From: WLJO01 sp945889085
Lineage (GTDB): Bacteria; Actinomycetota; Acidimicrobiia; Acidimicrobiales; Ilumatobacteraceae
NCBI GenBank assembly: GCA_945889085.1
Contig: CAMDBM010000001.1
Span: 93,721 to 157,720 of the forward strand
DNA length: 64,000 bases
Reading direction: 5' to 3'
The translations under genes were made by a program, and so were the position numbers. The stretch's first letter is position 1. Each line of letters begins with the position of its first letter. A model generated the notes under the pieces. The model saw only the letters and a program-made list of their open reading frames with translations, was not told the origin of the DNA and did not search any database. This document shows, one piece after another, positions 16,545 to 24,902 of this stretch.

Positions 16545-17057
16545 ATGGGAACGGTCCGACGCGATTCCAACCCGACCGAACGCGAGCAGGCAGTGACCAA
16601 CCGGGTCGGTTCGCTCCACGACATCGACTTCGCGTCGATGAGCGTGGTGCAGAACGTGTACCGGGTGGCCAACGCCGTGCGAGCACGGATGGAGCGAGAC
16701 GTACTGGGCGAGTCCGACCTGTCGTGGACCTCGTTCACCGCGCTGTTCGTCCTCTGGGTATGGGGCCCGATGGCGACACGTCACCTCGCCGAGGAGTGCG
16801 GGGTCACCAAGGGCACGCTCACTGGGGTGCTCGCCACGCTCGAGTCCAGGGGGCACGTCGTGCGGACCCCGCACGAGACCGACGGTCGGCTCGTCGTGGT
16901 ACGCCTCACCCCAGGCGGTCGGACACTGGTCAAGCGCCTGTTCCCGCAGTTCAATGCCCAGGAGACCCAAGTGGTCGAGGTACTGAGCCCCGCCGAGCAG
17001 GCAACCCTCGCCAGACTGCTGCGCAAGGTCCTCACGCACGTGGAGAGCAGCGGCTAG
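16545..17057 (+). CDS. MarR-family transcriptional regulator
   Basis: 170 residues. Winged helix: SWTSFTALFVLWVWGPMATR, HLAEECGVTKGTLTGVLATLESRGHV, then the wing TPHETDGRLVVVRLTPGG. Dimerises and usually releases DNA on binding a small ligand. ATG 16545 follows TACCGT (16531-16536) by eight bases. Divergent from the C26 gene and upstream of the ligase, P450 and deacetylase genes, so it probably controls this cluster. Confidence 0.85.
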   Translation: MGTVRRDSNPTEREQAVTNRVGSLHDIDFASMSVVQNVYRVANAVRARMERDVLGESDLSWTSFTALFVLWVWGPMATRHLAEECGVTKGTLTGVLATLESRGHVVRTPHETDGRLVVVRLTPGGRTLVKRLFPQFNAQETQVVEVLSPAEQATLARLLRKVLTHVESSG

Positions 17058-17150
17058 CGGGGCAACGTACGGCGGCAGTCCTTCCCGTTCGGCACCCAGA
17101 CCTTGTATGGTTCCAAACGACTTGGGGTCAGCCGGGCGGGGCAAGCCGGC
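17054..17150 (-). pseudogene. Possible C-terminal remnant of a secreted protein
   Basis: On the minus strand a frame without a start codon ends EPYKVWVPNGKDCRRTLPR and then TAG. Its stop shares the tetranucleotide CTAG with the convergent marR stop, an arrangement also seen at three intact gene pairs in this window. The tail resembles that of the secreted protein at 12446-12973 (YWVVPEGKNRC). Probably the last part of a lost paralogue. Confidence 0.3.
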
Positions 17151-17203
17151 TCGCCGCTACCGCCACGTCACGACGGACAACCAGCCCACGAGGTGCTTAC
17201 AAC

Positions 17204-18487
17204 ATGGTCTCCCCTCGAGTCAGGACGCTGTTCACCGATCACCTCGGTCTGGCGCGAACCCGATACCTCCCCGGCGAGCCGCACACGAACCGGATCCGGC
17301 ACTGCCTGACGCTTTTCGCGCAGAACTTCGACAACCAGATGACGGTGGGCGCTCCCGGGTCCCGCTTCCTTGAGGGAATGCCCGACTGCGAGGCCGTCTT
17401 TGACCGGTCCGAGATGCGACCGTCCTGGGTCGAGGGCGAACGCCTCGTGGTATGCGATCTCTACTTCCGCGGGGAACTACTCGACGTGGCGCCCAGAACG
17501 GTGCTCCGCAACGCCATCGCACTGTGGGGGTCCCTCGGCCTCGACCCCTACGTAGGCATCGAGTTGGAGGCCTTCCCGCTGGAACCGGACGGCAGCGGCG
17601 GCTGGCGCGCGGTATCCGCCCCCGGGTCGATCGTGTACCAGACCGGCCCCATCGCCGATCCGCACGGTCTCATCGACGACGTGCTCGAGGGCGCCGTTCG
17701 CGCCGGGCTCGCGGTGGAAGCGGCGCACACCGAGTACGACGCCCCGCAACTCGAGTTCACCCTGCACTACGACCGTGCGCTCAAGGCCGTTGACGACATT
17801 GCGGTGTTCAAGCTGATGGCCCAGGAGATCGCCCGCCAGAAGGGTCTGCACCTCACGTTCATGGGCAAGCCCTTCACCGCGGCGGGCGGCAGCGGGCTCC
17901 ACGTGAATCTTTCGCTGCGGACTGCCGAGGGGGCCAACGCCCTCGTGGACACCAGCGGGGACTACGGGCTGTCCGACACCGCCCGTTGGGCGATCGGTGG
18001 ACTCCTCGCCCACCACGAGGCGCTCTCGGCGATCGTTGCGCCGACGGTGAACTCCTACAAGCGGCTGCGCGCCGGGCAGATGGCCGGCTTCTGGGCCAAC
18101 TGGGGCCTCGACCACCGCTTCACCACGGTGCGCGTCTCGCCGGAACGGGATGCGAGCACACGGCTCGAGTACCGCCAGCCCGACGGTGCGGCCAACCCGT
18201 ACCTCGCCACCGCAGCGGTACTGGTTGCCGGCTACCTCGGCGTGATGAACCGGATCGAACCACCCGTCATCGAGACCAACGACGCGATCGAGACGGCATC
18301 GACGAGCCGGTCGACCCCGGAGAACCTGTCGGACGCGCTCGACGCGCTCGAGGCCGACACCGAGTTCGCGTCGGCGTTCGGCCAGATGTGTGTGGACAAC
18401 CTCCTTGCGATCAAGCGGGAGGAGTGGGCGAAGTACGCAGCGCACACCACCGACTGGGAGCACACGTACTACCTGCCGTTCCTGTGA
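17204..18487 (+). CDS. Glutamine synthetase-like ligase (gamma-glutamyl-amine synthetase type)
   Basis: 427 residues of the glutamine synthetase catalytic fold. Metal-binding and ATP-binding strands: GIELEAFPLEP, AHTEYDAPQLEFTLHY, KPFTAAGGSGLHVNLSLR, VNSYKRLRAGQMAGFWANWG, and RLEYRQPDGAANPYLATAAV. The N-terminal domain is shorter than in GlnA and the adenylylation region is unlike it, so it is probably not the main glutamine synthetase but a ligase joining glutamate to an amine (PuuA / GlnA3 type). Context agrees: a PuuD-like hydrolase and a polyamine-deacetylase-like protein are close by. ATG 17204; the P450 gene follows after 22 bases. Confidence 0.8.
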   Translation: MVSPRVRTLFTDHLGLARTRYLPGEPHTNRIRHCLTLFAQNFDNQMTVGAPGSRFLEGMPDCEAVFDRSEMRPSWVEGERLVVCDLYFRGELLDVAPRTVLRNAIALWGSLGLDPYVGIELEAFPLEPDGSGGWRAVSAPGSIVYQTGPIADPHGLIDDVLEGAVRAGLAVEAAHTEYDAPQLEFTLHYDRALKAVDDIAVFKLMAQEIARQKGLHLTFMGKPFTAAGGSGLHVNLSLRTAEGANALVDTSGDYGLSDTARWAIGGLLAHHEALSAIVAPTVNSYKRLRAGQMAGFWANWGLDHRFTTVRVSPERDASTRLEYRQPDGAANPYLATAAVLVAGYLGVMNRIEPPVIETNDAIETASTSRSTPENLSDALDALEADTEFASAFGQMCVDNLLAIKREEWAKYAAHTTDWEHTYYLPFL

Positions 18488-18509
18488 TCGACGGAGCCGA
18501 ACGAACCCC

Positions 18510-19793
18510 ATGAGCATCTCCATCGAGGCAGAGGGTCCTGACAACCTCAACATCGTCGATCCCGACACCTACGCGTCGGGGTTCCCGCACGCAACATTCG
18601 AGCGTCTCCGGCGAACGGACCCCGTGTCGTGGTGGGAGGAGACCGATGGGGGCAAAGGGTTCTGGGCGGTCACCCGTTACGACGACCTGTTGAGCGTGAG
18701 CAGGAACACCGCCGTGTTCTCCAATGCCCAGGGCATCACGCTCGAGGAGATGGAGCCCGACGACTTCGAGGCGCGGCGCAACATGCTCGAGTACGACCCG
18801 CCCGAACACACCCGTTACCGACGCCTCGTCTCGCGCCCGTTCAGCCGCCGTGAGGTAATGGGGTACGAAGCGGCCATCCGGGAGATTGCCCGACAGGTCG
18901 TGGACGACGCGCTCCCGGGGTCGTCCACCGTCCACCTCGACGTCACCGAACGCATCGCCAAACAACTCCCGATGCGGATGCTCGGCAAACTGCTCGGCGT
19001 GCCCGACGAAGACGGGCCGTGGCTCGTCGAACGCGGGGACGCCCTGCTCGGCAACTTCGACCCCGAGATGACCGACTACCCCGTGGACCTCGTGAACACC
19101 GACGAGTTCAGGGCCATGCCCTTTCGCTCCCCTGCCGGACTCGAGCTGTATCGATATGCCGAGGAACAGGCGAACCTACGCCGCGCCTGCCCCATGCACG
19201 ACGTCATCAACTCCCTGCTCCAACCAGCGGTGGACGGTGAGTTGCTCAGCGATCGCGAGTTCAAGAACTTCTTCGTGCTGCTCGTGGGGGCAGGCAACGA
19301 CACCAGCCGGTACACGATGGCCGCGGGGATGAAGGCACTCTCCGAGCACCCGGACCAGATGCGTGACCTCCAGCGCGCGATCGGTACCGACCCCGCACTG
19401 GTTGAGAGCGCCGTGGAGGAGATCCTCCGCTACTCCACGGTCACGATGAACTTCCGGCGGACCGCTCTCCACGACACCGAGCTGAACGGACGGAACATCA
19501 AGGCGGGCGACAAGGTAGTCATCTGGTTCACGTCCGCAGACCACGACCACGACGCCTTCCCCGACCCCTATCGCTTCGACATTCGACGCACACCGAACGA
19601 CCACTTTGCGTTCGGCCTGCGGAGCCCACACCTGTGCCTCGGTGCTCAGCTCGCCCGAATGGAGATCCGCTTGCTCCTCGAGGAACTGCTCCCCCGTGTG
19701 AAGGACTGGGCCGTGGACGGGCCGATCGAGCGGCTCAGGTCCAACTTCATCGGCGGCATGAAGCACCTCCCGATGACCATCGAGACCCGATAG
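18510..19793 (+). CDS. Cytochrome P450
   Basis: 427 residues. Haem-binding loop FAFGLRSPHLCLGAQLAR with the proximal Cys; I-helix VGAGNDTSRYT with the Thr-containing oxygen pocket; ExxR in VEEILRYS. The N-terminal and C-helix parts (GKGFWAVTRYDDLLSVSRN; YDPPEHTRYRRLVSRPFS) look like the CYP125/142/124 group that acts on steroid or fatty side chains in actinobacteria. No ferredoxin gene is adjacent. It probably shares a transcript with the ligase upstream. Substrate cannot be read from sequence. Confidence 0.92.
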   Translation: MSISIEAEGPDNLNIVDPDTYASGFPHATFERLRRTDPVSWWEETDGGKGFWAVTRYDDLLSVSRNTAVFSNAQGITLEEMEPDDFEARRNMLEYDPPEHTRYRRLVSRPFSRREVMGYEAAIREIARQVVDDALPGSSTVHLDVTERIAKQLPMRMLGKLLGVPDEDGPWLVERGDALLGNFDPEMTDYPVDLVNTDEFRAMPFRSPAGLELYRYAEEQANLRRACPMHDVINSLLQPAVDGELLSDREFKNFFVLLVGAGNDTSRYTMAAGMKALSEHPDQMRDLQRAIGTDPALVESAVEEILRYSTVTMNFRRTALHDTELNGRNIKAGDKVVIWFTSADHDHDAFPDPYRFDIRRTPNDHFAFGLRSPHLCLGAQLARMEIRLLLEELLPRVKDWAVDGPIERLRSNFIGGMKHLPMTIETR

Positions 19794-19858
19794 CCGAACC
19801 ACGGCTGGCCCGTTGGGGCCCACAAGACGGCGGCAAAGTCCTTTGCTACCGTACGACC

Positions 19859-20980
19859 ATGAGCACGTCCTCCTCACGCACGGGTTACCTGTACCACGAG
19901 ATCTACGGCTGGCACGACACTGGGTCCGGTCCGATGTTCCCCTCGAACGGTTTCGGTGGCATCCAGCCGATGCCACACCCCGAGAACGCAGAGACCAAGC
20001 GCCGCATTCACGAACTCATCGTGGTGTCCGGCCTTATCAACCACCTCCATCGCCTCGAGCCGAGCCCAGCCACGGACGCTGACATCCTCCGATGCCACAC
20101 TGCTGAGCACCTCGCAGCGATCAAGGCAGGATCACTGCAGCCCAAGGGGGGTGACGCCGGTGATGGTGTGTCGCCGTTCGGCAATGGCGGCTACGAGATC
20201 GCACTCCTCGCTGCGGGTGGAGTCATGACGGTGGTCGATGCCGTCCTGTCAGGCGAAGTGCGCAATGGATACGCGCTCGTGCGCCCGCCCGGCCACCACG
20301 CCGTTCCCGGCACCGGCATGGGTTTCTGCATCTTCAACAACATCGGGATCGCTGCGCGCCACGCCCAGGCGAACCGTGGCACCGGGCGCATCGCGATCGT
20401 CGACTGGGACGTGCACCACGGCAACGGCACACAGGCGATCTTCTACGACGATCCGTCGGTCCTCACCATCTCCGTTCACCAGGACAACTGCTTCCCACCG
20501 AACTCCGGCCTGCTCGCCGAGACTGGCGAGGGTGCTGGCAAGGGCTATGCACTCAACGTGCCGCTGCCGCCTGGTTCCGGCAACCCTGCTTACGAGTACG
20601 CGATGCGCAACGTTGTGGTGCCTGCGCTCGAGCGATTCAAACCCGAGATCATTCTCGTGTCGAGCGGCTTCGACGCGAGCCTCATGGACCCTCTGGCGCG
20701 CCAGATGGTCACCAGTGCTGGCTACCGGCAACTCACCTCGATCCTCATGGAGGCCGCCGACCGGCTCTGCAACGGCCGCATCGCTATGTCGCACGAGGGC
20801 GGATACAACCCCATGTACGTTCCGTTCTGCGGCCTCGCCGTGATGGAACAACTCAGCGGCCACCACACACTCGACGACCCGTTCGCTGCGTTCGGCTACA
20901 TGGCAGGCGGCCCGATGCTCGCCCACCAGCAGACCGTGGTGGATGCGGCAGCAGCGAACATCGCTGGCATTCCCGCCTGA
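19859..20980 (+). CDS. Histone deacetylase-like / acetylpolyamine amidohydrolase-like protein
   Basis: 373 residues, class II HDAC fold. Signatures: YALVRPPGHHAVPGTGMGFC (the His-His charge relay), VDWDVHHGNGTQ and SSGFDASLMDP (Asp, His, Asp zinc ligands), and SHEGGYN (transition-state Tyr). Bacterial members deacetylate acetyl-polyamines, other small amides or acetoin-system proteins. Context with a gamma-glutamyl-amine ligase and hydrolase favours acetyl-polyamines. ATG 19859 follows TACCGT (19847-19852) by six bases, so it has its own leaderless promoter. A 15-bp hairpin lies 20 bases after the stop. Confidence 0.88.
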   Translation: MSTSSSRTGYLYHEIYGWHDTGSGPMFPSNGFGGIQPMPHPENAETKRRIHELIVVSGLINHLHRLEPSPATDADILRCHTAEHLAAIKAGSLQPKGGDAGDGVSPFGNGGYEIALLAAGGVMTVVDAVLSGEVRNGYALVRPPGHHAVPGTGMGFCIFNNIGIAARHAQANRGTGRIAIVDWDVHHGNGTQAIFYDDPSVLTISVHQDNCFPPNSGLLAETGEGAGKGYALNVPLPPGSGNPAYEYAMRNVVVPALERFKPEIILVSSGFDASLMDPLARQMVTSAGYRQLTSILMEAADRLCNGRIAMSHEGGYNPMYVPFCGLAVMEQLSGHHTLDDPFAAFGYMAGGPMLAHQQTVVDAAAANIAGIPA

Positions 20981-21000
20981 CCCACTCCCGCTGGTTTTTC

Positions 21001-21037
21001 GGTCTACATCTGGCGACCTGTCCGCCAGATGTAGACC
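21001..21037. terminator. Perfect 15-bp hairpin after the deacetylase gene
   Basis: GGTCTACATCTGGCG pairs perfectly with CGCCAGATGTAGACC around a 7-base loop. No U-tract follows on the plus strand. Most likely the terminator of the deacetylase transcript. Confidence 0.65.
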
Positions 21038-21147
21038 CAGACCCCGTGTGGTCGGATGTGCTGCGCAGACGAGTTTCTCGCTGTAGCGAGCCCGCAACGT
21101 TGAACCCCCGTGATCGTGACGGCGGCGTGCTCCAGTACTGTCGGCTG

Positions 21148-21477
21148 ATGATTCCGACCACCGAACAGCCCGCAACCGCGCGCCGCACACAACGCCGCCG
21201 CAACGTCATCATCGGTGCAACAGCCGCAGCCATCGCGGTAGGTGCAGCCGTGATCGTCATCGCCACCACCTCGGGCAGCGGTAGCCGTTCTGGCACCCTC
21301 GTCGGCACCTGCGATATCGGCCCCGGCGCACAATGCCCCGGCGCCGACCTCCACGGCGCCAACCTCACCGGCGCCAACCTCGCCGGCGTCGACGTCAACT
21401 CCAGTGGCATCATCGGAACGCCAAGCGCGCTGCCGGCAGGATGGGTGCTCGTCGGCGGCGTACTCCGACAAGGCTGA
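21148..21477 (+). CDS. Small membrane-anchored pentapeptide-repeat protein
   Basis: 109 residues: short cytoplasmic N-terminus rich in Arg (ARRTQRRRN), one membrane helix (about 21-42, VIIGATAAAIAVGAAVIVIA), then outside a short run of pentapeptide repeats A-(D/N)-L-x-G (ADLHGANLTGANLAGVDV) and a C-terminal PAGWVLVGGVL strand. The CDIGPGAQC pair may form a disulfide. Start at ATG 21148, six bases after TACTGT (21136-21141). Function unknown. Confidence 0.72.
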   Translation: MIPTTEQPATARRTQRRRNVIIGATAAAIAVGAAVIVIATTSGSGSRSGTLVGTCDIGPGAQCPGADLHGANLTGANLAGVDVNSSGIIGTPSALPAGWVLVGGVLRQG

Positions 21478-21517
21478 CCCTGCTGCCGAAGTCGATCACC
21501 CGAATCAACGCTGGTAG

Positions 21518-21590
21518 TGGGGCGGGTGGGTATCGAACCCACGACCGAGGGATTATGAGTCCCGTGCTCTAACCACTGAGCTACCGCCCC
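21518..21590 (-). tRNA. tRNA-Met, elongator type (anticodon CAT)
   Basis: Acceptor GGGGCGG (21590-21584) pairs with CCGCCCC (21525-21519), discriminator A at 21518, anticodon loop CTCATAA in a GGGA/TCCC stem, T loop GGTTCGATACC. The anticodon stem lacks the three G:C pairs of an initiator. A CAT tRNA read as Ile after lysidine modification is a less likely alternative. No encoded CCA. Confidence 0.9.
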
Positions 21591-21684
21591 CGACGGGCAA
21601 CTTACCGCTACACCCCGCCGGTTCTCGGTCTCCAAACATGTGTTTTCGTGCAGTTCCGGCCCCGAGAACGGGGGGGTTGAGGCC

Positions 21685-21707
21685 AAAAAGGCCCGCCGGA
21701 GCGGGCC
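21685..21707 (-). terminator. Rho-independent terminator after tRNA-Asn
   Basis: On the minus strand GGCCCGC-TCCG-GCGGGCC is followed by TTTTT, a textbook intrinsic terminator 22 bases past tRNA-Asn. It is one of the few hairpins in the window with a U-tract. Confidence 0.85.
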
Positions 21708-21728
21708 AAGGAAACAGAGCCGAGATGG

Positions 21729-21801
21729 CTCCGGGGGTGGGGGTCGAACCCACAACCTACGGATTAACAGTCCGCCGCTCTGCCGATTGAGCTACCCCGG
21801 A
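21729..21801 (-). tRNA. tRNA-Asn (anticodon GTT)
   Basis: Acceptor TCCGGGG (21801-21795) pairs with CCCCGGA (21736-21730), discriminator G at 21729, D arm AGCTCAATCGGCAGAGC, anticodon loop CTGTTAA, T arm GTGGGTTCGACCCCCAC. CCA not encoded. Downstream of rpoD on the same strand, with its own terminator. Confidence 0.95.
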
Positions 21802-21878
21802 AAGGCACTCCGAGAGTAGCGGCTGCGGCCGCCGATGCCACCTTCGGGCAGGCCAGCTGGGTTCAGCGACCGCGGCGC

Positions 21879-23108
21879 TCAGCCCTCGCCGAGATACGCC
21901 TTTAGTTGCTCGCGATATCGCGGGTGGCGAAGCTTGTTGAGGGTCTTCGCCTCGATCTGGCGGATGCGTTCACGCGTTACGCCAAAGGCCTTGCCGACCT
22001 CCTCGAGGGTGCGCGGCTGACCGTCATCGAGGCCAAACCGCATCCGCACCACGTCCTGTTCACGCTCGTGGAACTCCGAGAGGAGCGACTCCACCACGAT
22101 CCTCAGTTCGTCGTCGAGTGCTGCCTCGCCAGGATCCCTCGAACTCTGGTCGGGGATGAGATCCCCGAACCGGGCGTCGTCCTCCTCGCCCACCGGCGCA
22201 TCCAGCGAGCGGAGGTCCTGCGAGATGCGCAAGATGTCCAGCACCCGCTCCTCGGGCATCCCTGTGCGTTCGGCCAGCTCGGCAGTCGTTGGGTCCCGCT
22301 TGAGGTCCTGCACCAGTTCGCGCTGCACCTTGAGCACCCGGTTGATGTGCTCGACAATGTGCACGGGAATCCGGATGGTGCGGGACTGATCCGCGATGGC
22401 CCGGGTGATGGCCTGACGGATCCACCACGTGGCATAGGTGGAGAACTTGAAACCTTTGGTGTGGTCAAACTTGTCGACCGCCCGCATCAATCCGAGGTTG
22501 CCCTCCTGAATGAGGTCCAGCAACGCCATCTCACGACCGTGATACCGCTTGGCGATCGACACGACCAGACGGAGGTTGGCCTGGATGAGATCGGACTTGG
22601 CGCGCTCGCCGTTGCGCACGGCGCGCTCAAGACGGCGACGATCGATCTCGGCAAGCGTGACGGTCTCCACAACCAGACGGTCCGCCGCAGCCAGCCCATC
22701 AAGAATCGCCTGCGCGAGGCGACGCTCGTCGTCCACGTTGAGCAGACCCACCCGGCCGATCTCGTGGAGGTACATCCGTACCGGGTCGGAGGGGTTTCCC
22801 GAATCGTGACTGCCCGCCATCCGCTCGGCGCGCTGGCGACGACGGTCCTCGTGGTCGTCCTCCACCAGTTCCTCGACGACGTTGTCGATCTGGATGTTGC
22901 GGCCGATCAACGCACCGTTCACCTGATGCAACAGATCCTCGCTGAGCTCAACATGACGCAGTACGTGCAGGACGGAGTCGGCGTGCACAATCCCCGCAGA
23001 TACGCCATGGGCGATGAGCGAATTCCACTCTGCCGGGTCGATTCCGGAAACCGGTACAACCTCCACCGCGGGCATCATCTGCGACTGCCCGGTCGTGTCA
23101 TTCGCCAC
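21879..23108 (-). CDS. rpoD: Primary RNA polymerase sigma factor RpoD/SigA
   Basis: 409 residues with all conserved regions: 1.2 (DPVRMYLHEIGRVGLLNVDD), 2 (KSDLIQANLRLVVSIAKRYH, DLIQEGNLGLMRAVDKFDH, TYATWWIRQAITRAI), 3 (TTAELAERTGMPEERVLDIL) and 4 (VRMRFGLDDGQPRTLEEVGK, TRERIRQIEAKTLNKLRHP). A short acidic region 1.1-like N-terminus is present, which with the dnaG linkage marks it as the housekeeping factor. GTG 23108 is chosen: it follows AGGGGAC and overlaps the dnaG stop by 11 bases. Forms the dnaG-rpoD operon. Confidence 0.95.
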   Translation of the reverse strand: MANDTTGQSQMMPAVEVVPVSGIDPAEWNSLIAHGVSAGIVHADSVLHVLRHVELSEDLLHQVNGALIGRNIQIDNVVEELVEDDHEDRRRQRAERMAGSHDSGNPSDPVRMYLHEIGRVGLLNVDDERRLAQAILDGLAAADRLVVETVTLAEIDRRRLERAVRNGERAKSDLIQANLRLVVSIAKRYHGREMALLDLIQEGNLGLMRAVDKFDHTKGFKFSTYATWWIRQAITRAIADQSRTIRIPVHIVEHINRVLKVQRELVQDLKRDPTTAELAERTGMPEERVLDILRISQDLRSLDAPVGEEDDARFGDLIPDQSSRDPGEAALDDELRIVVESLLSEFHEREQDVVRMRFGLDDGQPRTLEEVGKAFGVTRERIRQIEAKTLNKLRHPRYREQLKAYLGEG

Positions 23109-24876
23109 GTGAATCGTCCCCTGACTCCAGATGGCTATCGGCAACTCGCCGCTGCAGCCACACTAGCAACGAGTCCGATGCGTTCTGCGAGGTGCTTATG
23201 TCCTCCAATTGCTCGAGGAGGCGCCGGGCCTCAGCATCTTCCCGGATCTCGTCGGGGATGTCCACACGAGTGCGCTTCGCGAGTTCCCGGCGGACTGCGG
23301 CGTTGAGGAGATTGCGTGCCTCGGTGTCCACGTCGATCTCGTCGACGTCCACCACAGCCGCGCGCTCCAGCACGTCACGCGCCTCGGGATCGCACGACGC
23401 AATCGCCGCCTCGAGGTTCCCACCCGAGCTGGCAAGCGCGCGGAATGCGCGCATCGTGGTGTCCTCCGCGAACAACCCGTCCACCAACCACGGCGCGATC
23501 GCGTCCCAGCGCTGCACGAGCAGGGCAACGGCGACGAACTCCTTGGTGTCACCCGAGCGACGGCGTTCCGACGGGACGTTGACGACAACCGGGCGGCGGC
23601 CACCGCGCTGCGCTGCGGCGACGAGGTCCGAGATGGGCAGTGACAGACGCGCCGCAACCTCCCCGGCGTACAGGCCGCGCACCGTTGCATTCGGGTGCTC
23701 GCCGATCACTGCCATTGCGGCCTCGGCTGCGCGTGCGCGCTGCTCGGGGGACTGCGCGGGTCGGCTCGCGAGCGCTCGCTGCACCCGGAAGCCGAGGAAC
23801 GGCTCTGCGGTGTCGACCGCTCGCTTCAGGCCCTCGGGGTCGTTGCTCGCCATGTCCGCCGGGTCCTTGCCCTGAGGGAAGTGCGCCACCGACACCTCCA
23901 CCTGGTACTTCTCCTCCCACTCATAGAACTTCTCGGCCGCGCCCTGGCCCGCCGCGTCCGCGTCGAACGCCAGCACCACACGGCTCGCGTACCGCTTGAG
24001 CAGTTTGACGTGCTCCTCGGTGAACGCCGTGCCGCACGTGGCCACGGCCCGGCGCAGACCGGCACGGTGGAATCCGATGACGTCGGTGTAGCCCTCGCAC
24101 ACGATCACCTGATTGCTGTTTACCGCATCGGCCTTCGCCCAGTTGAGGCCGTACAGGACCCGTGACTTCGAGTAGAGCGGCGTCTCGGAGGAGTTCTTGT
24201 ACTTCGCGGGGTCCGCCGAGCCGGGCAGTACCCGCCCGCCGATCGCGACTGGTTCCCCCTCCGGCGTGAAGATCGGGAACAGGACTCGCGCCCGGAACGC
24301 GTCCTGCAACTTGTTCCGCCGGTTGTTGAACGCGAGACCGAGCGTGGTGAGCACCTCATCGGGAAGCTTCACGTCACGCGACAGTTGGTCCCAGTCGTCG
24401 GGTGCCCAACCGATGCGGAACTGCCGGGCCACCTCCCCCGTGAGACCCCGGCTGCGCAGGTAGTCCCTCGCCTCGCGGGCATCGGGCGCCGTGAGCAGGC
24501 GCTGGTGGTACCACTCCACAACCTGCTCCATCGCCTCGACGAGTTGCTTGCGCCGACCGCGGTCACGCGCCTCGCTGCCGCTCGAGTACGTGAGCACGAT
24601 GCCCACCTTGCCCGCAAGCTTCTCCACGGAGGTCACGAAATCGACATGCTCCATGTCCTGAATGAACTTGAACACATCGCCCGACGCGCCGCAGCCGAAG
24701 CAGCGGTAGCGCTGGGTCTGCTCCCGAACGTTGAACGAGCCGGACTTCTCTGCGTGGAACGGGCAGAGGCCCACCCAGTTGCGCCCGACCCTCCTCAGGG
24801 CCACATAGGGCTGGATGATGTCGACGAGGGAGGTCGCCGAACGGACCTTCTCGATGTCGTCCTCCGCGATCCCCAT
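23098..24876 (-). CDS. dnaG: DNA primase DnaG
   Basis: 592 residues. The CHC2 zinc-binding domain at the N-terminus (CPFHAEKSGSFNV ... YRCFGCGASGDVFKF), the RNA polymerase core (TPEGEPVAIGGRVLPGSADP), the Toprim domain (VIVCEGYTDVIGFHRAGLRR; VVLAFDADAAGQGAAEKFY) and a C-terminal DnaB-interacting part. It makes RNA primers at the replication fork. A -10 TAACCT (complement of 24883-24888) lies six bases before ATG 24876, so dnaG-rpoD starts as a leaderless message. Confidence 0.96.
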   Translation of the reverse strand: MGIAEDDIEKVRSATSLVDIIQPYVALRRVGRNWVGLCPFHAEKSGSFNVREQTQRYRCFGCGASGDVFKFIQDMEHVDFVTSVEKLAGKVGIVLTYSSGSEARDRGRRKQLVEAMEQVVEWYHQRLLTAPDAREARDYLRSRGLTGEVARQFRIGWAPDDWDQLSRDVKLPDEVLTTLGLAFNNRRNKLQDAFRARVLFPIFTPEGEPVAIGGRVLPGSADPAKYKNSSETPLYSKSRVLYGLNWAKADAVNSNQVIVCEGYTDVIGFHRAGLRRAVATCGTAFTEEHVKLLKRYASRVVLAFDADAAGQGAAEKFYEWEEKYQVEVSVAHFPQGKDPADMASNDPEGLKRAVDTAEPFLGFRVQRALASRPAQSPEQRARAAEAAMAVIGEHPNATVRGLYAGEVAARLSLPISDLVAAAQRGGRRPVVVNVPSERRRSGDTKEFVAVALLVQRWDAIAPWLVDGLFAEDTTMRAFRALASSGGNLEAAIASCDPEARDVLERAAVVDVDEIDVDTEARNLLNAAVRRELAKRTRVDIPDEIREDAEARRLLEQLEDISTSQNASDSLLVWLQRRVADSHLESGDDSRGE

Positions 24877-24902
24877 GCGGCGAGGTTAGCGATCCCTCGG
24901 GC

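Noticed and set aside
21518..21590. Initiator tRNA
   Set aside because: The anticodon stem lacks the three consecutive G:C pairs.
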